Source: DATLYH01 sp035575035 (GTDB lineage: Bacteria; Planctomycetota; Planctomycetia; Gemmatales; Gemmataceae). Taken from it: a DNA stretch of 6,028 nucleotides. The stretch is from contig DATLYH010000178.1 in assembly GCA_035575035.1 (NCBI GenBank), positions 1 to 6,028 on the forward strand, read 5' to 3'. A program made the translations under genes and the position numbers. Of this stretch, positions 1 through 5,909 are shown one piece after another (the stretch's first letter is position 1; each line of letters begins with the position of its first letter). Under the pieces are notes generated by a model. It saw only the letters and a program-made list of their open reading frames with translations, ran no database searches and had not been told where the DNA came from.

Positions 1-77
1 ACCACGGGGGGCAGTACCGGTTCGAAGACGGCCCAGACGTCGTTGGGAACATCGCGGACGAAGTCGGTCAGTTGCAT
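1..77 (-). CDS. IS transposase, N-terminal fragment (cut by the window edge)
   Basis: Reading the minus strand from the ATG at 77-75 gives 25 complete codons beginning MQLTDFVRDVPNDVWAVFEP and continuing VLPPV before the window ends. The pattern of a short leader, then an acidic residue, VW, a hydrophobic pair, EP and LPP is what I know from the N-terminal helical domain (DUF4096-like) of IS5-type transposases, usually written as LTDEQWxxLEPLLPP. A good ribosome site (AAGAGGA on the minus strand, about positions 87-93) lies some 9-10 bases before the ATG, which supports this start. The catalytic DDE domain would lie beyond the left edge, so activity cannot be judged. The family call rests on a short stretch: transposase is likely, the exact IS family less so. 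Confidence 0.6.
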   Translation of the reverse strand, partial: MQLTDFVRDVPNDVWAVFEPVLPPV

Positions 78-165
78 CGGACGTATCCTCTTGGGGTACA
101 GCTGACACTACGGAAGCGCAGCTGCACGCCAAGGGGTTTTGTCCGGTAGTCCTTAGGGCAGGGTC
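1..165 (-). mobile_element. probable right-hand part of an insertion sequence; boundary tentative
   Basis: The transposase start at 77 implies that the end of the element lies a short distance upstream of it, to the right in window coordinates. The stretch 135-165 contains GTCCGGTAGTCC followed by AGGGCAGGGTCT, and reads as a plausible terminal inverted repeat region of an IS5-type element. I place the end near 150-170 on style only. The other end is outside the window, so neither the inverted-repeat partner nor a target-site duplication can be checked. Positions 166-226, between this and the tandem repeat, show nothing I can identify. Confidence 0.35.
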
Positions 166-226
166 TTTGCGCCGCTTTGTAGCAGGAATAGAAAACCCGT
201 GAGGGGCCGCGGGCGGCGGTCAGAGC

Positions 227-276
227 CATTTCCACGAAAGAGGCTTGCGATCATTTCCATGAAGGGGGCGCGCGAT
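227..276 (+). repeat. two tandem 25-bp units ending in the start codon of the small gene
   Basis: Unit 1 is 227-251 and unit 2 is 252-276; they abut directly and match at 20 of 25 positions. Both begin CATTTCCAYGAA, continue with a purine-rich Shine-Dalgarno-like block (AAGAGGC in unit 1, GGGGGGC-like in unit 2) and end GCGAT. The differences are at 235 (C/T), 239 and 241 (A/G), 245 (T/G) and 246 (T/C). In unit 2 the purine block serves as the ribosome site and the terminal AT is the start of the ATG at 275; at the matching place unit 1 reads ATC, so it has no start codon. It looks like an old tandem duplication of a translation-initiation region. Whether it binds anything is unknown. Confidence 0.7.
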
Positions 277-460
277 GGAACTGTCTCAGGCCCAGCAACA
301 GCTCACCCACGACTTCTTCATGGCTATGCTCGAATCGACCTTCCCCCTGCAAACCGGGCCGGACCGGGAAGTAACTCTCCAATGCCTGATCCGAGCAGCC
401 GAAATGCTCCGGGAGCGGTTCGAGCAGGAGCTGGAGGAACTCCGGCAAGAGTCCGATTAG
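275..460 (+). CDS. small acidic helical protein, function unknown (61 aa)
   Basis: I do not recognise a family. The product begins MELSQAQQQL and has two predicted amphipathic helices: about residues 3-21 (glutamine-rich, then THDFFMAMLE) and about residues 32-58, joined by a turn containing TFPLQTGPD. The last 20 residues are strongly charged (RERFEQELEELRQESD), suggesting a short coiled coil or a protein-interaction helix. There is one cysteine, no signal peptide and no membrane segment, so a cytoplasmic role is expected. Support for a real gene: AGGGGG at 263-268 lies six bases before the ATG, codon third positions are mostly G or C, and the amino-acid composition is sensible, whereas the longer overlapping frame across 199-576 is low-complexity proline/arginine/glycine. 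It stands alone between an IS end and a 204-base gap. It could be a lineage-specific regulator or adaptor; that is speculation. Confidence 0.6.
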   Translation: MELSQAQQQLTHDFFMAMLESTFPLQTGPDREVTLQCLIRAAEMLRERFEQELEELRQESD

Positions 461-575
461 GGCCGCTCATCCTTGCTGTTCGCAGTCCGGCATCGGGATC
501 CCAGGGCCGCCGGGAGGCTTGCAATCCTTCGCTGATCCATTACGCTATCCTCCGGCCGGCCACTGTCGCCGGGTA

Positions 576-600
576 ATCCCCTGATCCTCGGACCGGGGAT
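576..600. other. weak stem-loop in the gap before the cytochrome gene
   Basis: ATCCCC at 576-581 pairs perfectly with GGGGAT at 595-600 across a 13-base loop. It lies in the 461-664 gap between the small gene and the cytochrome gene. There is no T-tract after it, so it is not a standard intrinsic terminator. In DNA this GC-rich a six-pair stem can occur by chance. I see no recognisable -35/-10 pair in the rest of the gap. Confidence 0.25.
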
Positions 601-664
601 ACCGTCGCTCCCACCATCCATCGCCCGGCCGGGGGCGGCCCACACACGCACCAACGGAGATGGC

Positions 665-2491
665 ATGAAGAAATTCCTCTGGCTCCTTCCCGTGACCGCC
701 GTGTTTCTGATCAGCCCCACCGACTGGGGCCTGCACTCCCCGTGGTACCGGCTGACAGCCGGTGCTACGGAACCGCGGTCGGAACCCCACCGCAGCCCGG
801 TCGATGTGGCAGTCCTGCCCGACGGTCGGCGGGCGCTGACGGCCAACCATACCTCCGACTCGGTCTCCCTGATCGACCTCGCCGAGGGCCGAGTACTGGA
901 TGAGCGGCCCTGCGGACACCGGCCGGCGGCCGTCGCCTGCTCGTCCGATGGCCGGCGCGTCGCCGTCAGCAATCTCTGGGCCGGGACGCTCACCCTGTTG
1001 GAACGGCATGGCGAGACCCTGCGGCCGGTCGCCACCGTGCCGGTCGGCTCCCAGCCCCGCGGTCTGGTCTTCACCCCGGACGGCGGCAGCCTGTATGTGG
1101 CCCTGGCCGGTGATCATGAGGTGGCACACTTCGATTGGCAGACGCGCCGGGTACTTGGCCGCTGGCCCGCCCCGCCGGAGCCGCGCCGCCTTGTCCTCAC
1201 CCCGGACGGCCGGATACTGGCAGCCGGCTGCGGCCGCTCCGGCACAGTCTGCTGCTGGGACACCCGCACCGGCCGACGGCTGTGGGAGCGGCGGATCTAT
1301 GATGCCTTCAATCTCCACGGCCTGACCCTCAGCCCGGACGGCAAGAACCTGGTCGCCGCTTACGTCCATCACCGCCACAACCCGATCACCAGGAGCCACA
1401 TTGATCACGGTTGGGCGCTCAACAGCCGACTCGCCCGCCTCCCCCTGGAGCCGGACGCGACCATCGAATACCGGCAGACCGGGCTAGACCTCCGTGGCGA
1501 GGCGGTCGGCGATCCCGCAGCGGTGGCCTTCAGCGCGGATGGCAATTGGCTGGTCGTTGCCGCGGGAGGGACGCAGGAGCTGCTTCTCTTCCAGGCAGCG
1601 GCGGTCAGCTGGAGCATCGGCGATGCTGGCGATTTCCTCGAAATCGACACCGACCCGGCTCGGGGGAAGTTCCGCCGGCTGTCGCTGGGCGGCCGGCCGC
1701 TGGCTGTACAGTTTGTGGAGAGCGAGCGGGCCGTGGTGGCCAATTACCTGCTCGATGCGGTGCAGGTCGTGGATGTCGCGGCCGGCCGACTAGTCCGTCA
1801 GGTGGCGCTGGGTGGCCCGCCGCGCCCGTCGCCGGCGCGGCAAGGGGAGGCCCTCTTCTACGATGCGCGGCGGTCGCACCACCAGTGGTTCAGCTGTCAC
1901 ACCTGCCACACCGACGGCCACACTTGCGGCCGGGCCTTCGACACGCTCAACGATGACTCCTACGGCAATCCGAAGCAAACGCCGTCGCTCCGCGGCGTGA
2001 GCCGGACGGGACCGTGGACCTGGCACGGCCGGCACGACGATCTCGGCCGGGCGATCGAGAAGTCGTTCACCGAGACCCTGTTCGGCCCGAAGCCGTCACC
2101 CGCCGAGGTTGAGGCAGTGCTCGCCTTCCTTCAGACGTTAGACCACCCGCCGAACCCGCGCCGCCGACCGGACGGCTCGCTAAGCCCGGCAGCCCGCCGC
2201 GGCCAGGAGCTGTTCCACGGCAAGGCCCGCTGCGCCCGCTGCCACCAGGGGGAGCAGTACACCTCGCCGCACACCTACGATGTCAAACTCGAGGACGACG
2301 GCAGCCCGTTCGATCGCTGGAACCCGCCGTCGCTGCGCGGCGTTGCCGACCGGGGGCCATACCTGCACGACGGCCGGGCGGAAACCCTGGAGGAGTTGCT
2401 CCGCTTCCCACACGCACCGGAGAAACTGGGCGGCGAGGCCCTGACCCCCGCGGAGCGGCAGGATCTGGTCGAATTCCTCAAGTCCCTGTGA
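665..2491 (+). CDS. exported beta-propeller / di-haem cytochrome c fusion (608 aa)
   Basis: Predicted to be an exported electron-transfer or peroxidase-like protein. Residues 1 to about 20 (MKKFLWLLPVTAVFLISPTD) form a signal peptide or N-terminal anchor. From about 45 to 385 there are seven YVTN/WD-like blades with repeated xPDGxxLxxA cores (for example near 51, 138, 179, 223 and 291), the fifth carrying an insertion. Residues 395-608 carry two c-type haem sites, CHTCH at 411-415 and CARCH at 523-527, each followed by a matching segment: PSLRGVSRTGPWTWHGR at 440-456 and PSLRGVADRGPYLHDGR at 555-571. This arrangement is that of the MauG/di-haem cytochrome c peroxidase superfamily. By hand alignment His583 sits where classical peroxidases have a methionine ligand of the second haem (inference). 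GGAGA at 656-660 precedes the ATG by four bases. Substrate unknown: it could be a peroxidase, a MauG-like oxidase or a respiratory carrier. The cytoplasm is unlikely. Confidence 0.9.
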   Translation: MKKFLWLLPVTAVFLISPTDWGLHSPWYRLTAGATEPRSEPHRSPVDVAVLPDGRRALTANHTSDSVSLIDLAEGRVLDERPCGHRPAAVACSSDGRRVAVSNLWAGTLTLLERHGETLRPVATVPVGSQPRGLVFTPDGGSLYVALAGDHEVAHFDWQTRRVLGRWPAPPEPRRLVLTPDGRILAAGCGRSGTVCCWDTRTGRRLWERRIYDAFNLHGLTLSPDGKNLVAAYVHHRHNPITRSHIDHGWALNSRLARLPLEPDATIEYRQTGLDLRGEAVGDPAAVAFSADGNWLVVAAGGTQELLLFQAAAVSWSIGDAGDFLEIDTDPARGKFRRLSLGGRPLAVQFVESERAVVANYLLDAVQVVDVAAGRLVRQVALGGPPRPSPARQGEALFYDARRSHHQWFSCHTCHTDGHTCGRAFDTLNDDSYGNPKQTPSLRGVSRTGPWTWHGRHDDLGRAIEKSFTETLFGPKPSPAEVEAVLAFLQTLDHPPNPRRRPDGSLSPAARRGQELFHGKARCARCHQGEQYTSPHTYDVKLEDDGSPFDRWNPPSLRGVADRGPYLHDGRAETLEELLRFPHAPEKLGGEALTPAERQDLVEFLKSL

Positions 2492-2501
2492 CCCTCGCGT
2501 C

Positions 2502-2578
2502 GGTAGGGTGGCCGGGACGGAGCGCAGCGATACCCCGGGATGCCGTGCCGGGGCTCCGAAGACTCAGCCCCGACTACC
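2502..2578. repeat. intergenic palindromic element with several competing stems
   Basis: This gap between the cytochrome and GH2 genes is packed with inverted repeats. The outer arms GGTAG (2502-2506) and CTACC (2574-2578) are complementary. Inside, CCGGG (2512-2516) can pair with CCCGG (2534-2538), CCCCGG (2533-2538) with CCGGGG (2548-2553), and CGGGGCT (2549-2555) with AGCCCCG (2566-2572). The stems share arms, so they are mutually exclusive. The style (GGTAGGGTGG start, GGAGCGCAGCG centre) resembles dispersed extragenic palindromes of large high-GC genomes, though I cannot check copy number. It may act as a terminator or transcript-stabilising structure for the cytochrome gene. No T-tract is present. 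An ATG at 2540 lies inside it and is not a credible start for the GH2 gene. Confidence 0.5.
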
Positions 2579-2594
2579 CCGGACGCGACCACGC

Positions 2595-2600
2595 GGGAGG
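2595..2600 (+). promoter_or_regulatory. ribosome binding site that fixes the GH2 start
   Basis: GGGAGG at 2595-2600 lies eight bases before the ATG at 2609, close to ideal. The alternative in-frame ATG at 2540 has no such site, would add 23 residues of low-complexity sequence, and would bury the signal peptide. The start at 2609 is therefore preferred. Confidence 0.8.
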
Positions 2601-2608
2601 CTTCATTG

Positions 2609-4864
2609 ATGAAACACCTTTCACTGGCAATCGCGCTTGCCCTGACATGGGCCATCGGTCCGGTGTCCGCCGCCGACTGGAAGCCCGCCCCGGGCCCGCT
2701 GCTGACCAAATGGGCCAGGGATGTCTCGCCCGACAAGGTTCATCCCGAATATCCGCGGCCGCAAATGGTCCGCAAGGACTGGCAAAACCTCAACGGTGTC
2801 TGGCAGCTTGCCTTCGCCAAGGAGGGAGAAGCGCCCCCCTTCGGCAAGGAACTGCCCGAGCGCATCCTGGTCCCCTTCCCGGTCGAGTCAGCCCTTTCCG
2901 GCGTCATGAAGCGCGCCGACCGGCTCTGGTACCGCCGAACCTTCGCGGTGCCGAAGGAGTGGGCCGGCAAGCGAGTGCTCCTCCACTTCGGCGCTGTGGA
3001 CTGGGAAGCGAACGTCTGGGTCAACGGCAAGCCGGTCGGTCAGCACAAGGGCGGCTATGACCCGTTCCATTTCGACATTACCGACGCGCTCCGGCCGTCG
3101 GGCGAGCAGGAGTTGGTGGTGGGCGTCTTCGACCCCACCAACGACGGCCCCCAGCCGCGCGGCAAGCAGGTGAAGAACCCGAAAGGCATCTACTACACGC
3201 CGACGACCGGCATCTGGCAGACGGTCTGGCTGGAGCCGGTGCCGGCGGCGCACATCGCGTCGATCAAGATCGTCCCCGATGTGGAGGCCGGGAAAGTACT
3301 CATCACCGTCCACGGCCGCGGCACCAAGCCAGGGCACCGCATCCGGCTGAGGGTCGGGGAAGGCGGAAAGGACCTCTCCGGCGGCGAGACGGATATTGAA
3401 AAGACTCTTGGCGTGCCGATCCCGCAGGCCAAACTTTGGTCGCCGGAATCTCCTTTCCTCTACGACCTGCAAATCCAGCTACTGGAGGGAGAGAAGCCAG
3501 TCGATACGGTGCAAAGTTACTTCGGTATGCGCCGCATCTCGATCGGCAAGGACGACCGCGGCATCACGCGCATCCTGCTCAACGGCAAGCCGTATTTCCA
3601 GGTCGGCCCGCTCGACCAAGGCTTCTGGCCCGACGGCCTCTACACGGCGCCGACCGACGAGGCGCTCAAGTACGACATCGAGATCACCAAAAGACTCGGC
3701 TTCAACGCCACGCGCAAGCATGTCAAGGTGGAGCCGGCCCGCTGGTACTACTGGTGCGACAGGCTCGGCCTGCTCGTCTGGCAGGACATGCCTTCCGGCG
3801 AAAAGAGTGTCGCCCCCGGCAAGGGAGAGATCACCCGCTCGCCCGAGTCGGCCCAACAGTTCGAGCGCGAACTGAAGGCGATGATCGACTTTCTGCATAA
3901 CCACCCTTGCATCGTGATGTGGGTGATCTTCAACGAAGGTTGGGGCCAGTACGACACAGTCCGGCTGACAAAGTGGACCAAGGAGTACGACCCGACCCGG
4001 CTGGTCAATAGCGCCAGCGGCTGGAACGACATGAAAGTGGGTGATGTCCACGACATCCACCGCTATCCCGGTCCCGGCTCGCCCGAGCCGGAGCCGACGC
4101 GGGCCGCTGTCCTCGGCGAATTCGGCGGGCTGGGGCTTCCCATTGAGGGACACACCTGGAGCAAGGAGACCTGGGGCTACCGCAACACGCGCAGCCCCGA
4201 GGAGCTGACCCGCCGTTACGAGGTGCTGCTCCGCGAGGTCTACCGGCTCAAGGAGAAACCCGGCCTCAGCGCCGCCATCTATACCCAGATCACCGATGTC
4301 GAAACCGAGGCCAACGGCCTGTTGACCTACGACCGGGCCGTCATCAAGCCGGACCTCGGGCGCGTGGCGGCGGCCAACCGAGGCGACTTCTCGCGGGCGG
4401 CGCAGGTCCATGTGGTGATTGCCACGTCGCAGAAGGAGCCGGCCATCTGGCGATACACGACCGACCGGCCGGCCGACGACTGGTTCCGGCCCGGCTTCGA
4501 CGACTCGAAGTGGAAGGAGGGCCCCGGCGGCTTCGGCACCAAGGGCACCCCCGGCGCGGTGGTGCGCACCGAATGGAAAACGGGCGACATCTGGCTGCGG
4601 CGCGAGGTGACCCTGCCCGACGGCCCCTTCGATGATCTGTGGCTCTCCGTCCATCACGACGAGGACGCGGAGATTTACCTCAACGGCGTGCTGGCGGCCA
4701 AGCTCCCCCGCTTCACGACGGGCTATGTGGACGAGCCGATCTCGCCCGAGGCCCGGGCCGCGCTCAAGCCGGGCAAGAACGTCATTGCCGTCCACTGCCG
4801 GCAGACGGGCGGCGGCCAGTACATCGACATCGGCCTGGTCGAGATCAAGGAGCTGAAGCGGTAG
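2609..4864 (+). CDS. secreted glycoside hydrolase family 2 enzyme (751 aa)
   Basis: Predicted exo-acting retaining beta-glycosidase, exported to the periplasm or outside. Residues 1-21 (MKHLSLAIALALTWAIGPVSA) are a signal peptide ending in a VSA cleavage site. The GH2 sugar-binding jelly roll covers about 55-210, with QNLNGVW at 59-65, RLWYRRTF at 105-112 and VWVNGKPVGQHKGGYDPF at 136-153. An immunoglobulin-like sandwich covers about 215-310 and the TIM barrel about 315-590. Motifs in the barrel include GFNATRKHVKVEP and LLVWQDMPSG (388-397). The acid/base is Glu443 in WVIFNEGWGQ (438-447) and the likely nucleophile is Glu504 in GEFGG (503-507). A further galactose-binding-like sandwich occupies about 611-751 (IWLRREV, YLNGV, GKNVIAVHC). 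Family members act as beta-galactosidases, beta-glucuronidases, mannosidases and others; the substrate here cannot be read from sequence. The next gene starts nine bases after the stop, suggesting co-transcription. Confidence 0.93.
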   Translation: MKHLSLAIALALTWAIGPVSAADWKPAPGPLLTKWARDVSPDKVHPEYPRPQMVRKDWQNLNGVWQLAFAKEGEAPPFGKELPERILVPFPVESALSGVMKRADRLWYRRTFAVPKEWAGKRVLLHFGAVDWEANVWVNGKPVGQHKGGYDPFHFDITDALRPSGEQELVVGVFDPTNDGPQPRGKQVKNPKGIYYTPTTGIWQTVWLEPVPAAHIASIKIVPDVEAGKVLITVHGRGTKPGHRIRLRVGEGGKDLSGGETDIEKTLGVPIPQAKLWSPESPFLYDLQIQLLEGEKPVDTVQSYFGMRRISIGKDDRGITRILLNGKPYFQVGPLDQGFWPDGLYTAPTDEALKYDIEITKRLGFNATRKHVKVEPARWYYWCDRLGLLVWQDMPSGEKSVAPGKGEITRSPESAQQFERELKAMIDFLHNHPCIVMWVIFNEGWGQYDTVRLTKWTKEYDPTRLVNSASGWNDMKVGDVHDIHRYPGPGSPEPEPTRAAVLGEFGGLGLPIEGHTWSKETWGYRNTRSPEELTRRYEVLLREVYRLKEKPGLSAAIYTQITDVETEANGLLTYDRAVIKPDLGRVAAANRGDFSRAAQVHVVIATSQKEPAIWRYTTDRPADDWFRPGFDDSKWKEGPGGFGTKGTPGAVVRTEWKTGDIWLRREVTLPDGPFDDLWLSVHHDEDAEIYLNGVLAAKLPRFTTGYVDEPISPEARAALKPGKNVIAVHCRQTGGGQYIDIGLVEIKELKR

Positions 4865-4873
4865 GGGACCGGC

Positions 4874-5908
4874 ATGAAGATCACCGAGGTCCGCGCCGTG
4901 CAGCCGGTCGCCCCCAACTCGCCGCCCGACTGGCGGACCAGCCTGGGACAGATCCTCGTGGCGGTGGATACCGATGTCGGACTAACCGGCTACGGCGTCG
5001 GCGGCGGCGGCTTGGCCGGCGTCCATGTCGTCCGCACCGTTCTGCGCGACCTGCTGCTCGACAAGGACCCGGAGCCGATCGACCGCCTCTGGGACGCGAT
5101 GTATCAGGCCACTCTCCCCTTTGGCCGGAAGGGGATCGCCATCATGGCCATCAGTGGGGTAGACCTGGCCCTGTGGGATCTCAAGGGCAAGGCGGCTCGC
5201 CGGTCGGTGGCGGAGTTGCTCGGCGGGGTGGTCCACCGGTCGATCCCGGTTTACCTGACCGTCTGGGATGAGGTCTCACCCGAGCAGGCCGGCCGCTACC
5301 CGGCTTTCAAGCTGCACCTGGAGGACCGGGCCACGCCCGGCCGGGTCGCCGCCGTGGTCGAAGCGGTTGCCCGGGCCCGCGCGGCCGTCGGCCCGGATCG
5401 GCTGCTGATGATCGACGCCTGGATGAAATGGGACCTGGAAACGACCTTGGCGGTGGCCCGCGGGTTGGTGCCGTACCGCGTCGAGTGGATCGAGGAGCCG
5501 CTGCCGGCGGACGACTGGCGGGGCTACGCCGAGCTGGCGAGGCATAGCCCGATCCTGATCGCCGGCGGCGAGCACGAATACACCGCGGCGGGCTTCGCGG
5601 AGCTGATCGAACGAAGGGTCCACCAGGTGCTACAGCCCGATGTCTGCTGGTGCGGCGGGCTGACGGAATTGATCAAGGTCTATGAACTAGCCCGGCGGGC
5701 GGGCCTGCGCGTCTGCCCGCACCGCGGCGCCGAGCTGTGGAGCCTACCGGTCCTGGCTGCGCTCGACCCGCAGCCCTTGGCCGAGATCGGGCGTCCCTGG
5801 ATGAGCTGGGTCGGCGGCCAGCCCCCCGTGCGCGACGGCTTCATCGAACCGAATGATGGCCCCGGCTTCGGCGTCGTCATCGACGAGACGAGCCTGCCGG
5901 GTGTCTGA
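4874..5908 (+). CDS. enolase-superfamily sugar-acid dehydratase, L-rhamnonate dehydratase-like (344 aa)
   Basis: Mandelate racemase/muconate lactonizing enzyme family member, expected to remove water from an acid sugar by Mg-assisted proton abstraction in the cytoplasm (no signal peptide). The N-terminal capping domain is about 1-120, containing MAISGVDLALWDLKGK (91-106). The barrel carries metal ligands Asp181 (MIDAWMKWD), Glu207 (WIEEPLP) and Glu233 (GGEHEYT). A catalytic Asp-His pair is likely at Asp256 (QPDVCWCGG) and His283 (VCPHRG). GGEHEYT, QPDVCWCGGLTELIK and the ligand spacing are closest to L-rhamnonate dehydratase as I remember it. Differences: it is roughly 50-60 residues shorter than typical RhmD (about 400 aa), and where mandelate racemase has a KxK motif it reads Lys145-Leu-His147. 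The true substrate may therefore be another six-carbon or five-carbon sugar acid. The ribosome site AGGGGA (4863-4868) overlaps the GH2 stop, indicating an operon. Part of its 3' region is duplicated downstream. Confidence 0.9.
   Translation: MKITEVRAVQPVAPNSPPDWRTSLGQILVAVDTDVGLTGYGVGGGGLAGVHVVRTVLRDLLLDKDPEPIDRLWDAMYQATLPFGRKGIAIMAISGVDLALWDLKGKAARRSVAELLGGVVHRSIPVYLTVWDEVSPEQAGRYPAFKLHLEDRATPGRVAAVVEAVARARAAVGPDRLLMIDAWMKWDLETTLAVARGLVPYRVEWIEEPLPADDWRGYAELARHSPILIAGGEHEYTAAGFAELIERRVHQVLQPDVCWCGGLTELIKVYELARRAGLRVCPHRGAELWSLPVLAALDPQPLAEIGRPWMSWVGGQPPVRDGFIEPNDGPGFGVVIDETSLPGV
5692..5767 (+). repeat. 76-bp direct repeat, copy 1 (inside the dehydratase gene)
   Basis: This stretch is identical, base for base, to 5953-6028. 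In the gene it encodes residues 274-298 of the dehydratase, from RRAGLRVCPHRG through LPVLAALD, including the catalytic His283. Identity begins at CCGGCGGGC; the base before it differs (C at 5691, A at 5952). The distance between copies is 261 bases, exactly 87 codons. Confidence 0.97.
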
Positions 5909-5909
5909 T

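Noticed and set aside
105..132. Possible minus-strand promoter for the transposase (TTGGCG, 16 bases, TAGTGT)
   Set aside because: The -10 match is poor (about half of the consensus), and such matches are common by chance.
240..529. Shared GAGGCTTGCRATC string at 240-252 and 514-526
   Set aside because: It matches over only about 14 of 16 bases, and the two sites are in unrelated contexts. It is likely chance or a by-product of purine-rich sequence.
199..576. 125-codon plus-strand frame overlapping the small gene
   Set aside because: The product is low-complexity Arg/Pro/Gly/Ala, with no good ribosome site. The 275-460 frame explains the region better.
545..1408. Minus-strand frame of 287 codons across the cytochrome start region, and a second one at 457-1074
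   Set aside because: They overlap the signal peptide and propeller blades of the cytochrome gene, have arbitrary composition and show no motif.
3479..4795. Long 438-codon open frame on the minus strand inside the GH2 gene
   Set aside because: It lies wholly antisense to a gene with clear GH2 motifs. Long antisense frames are expected in high-GC DNA, and its translation shows no recognisable domain.
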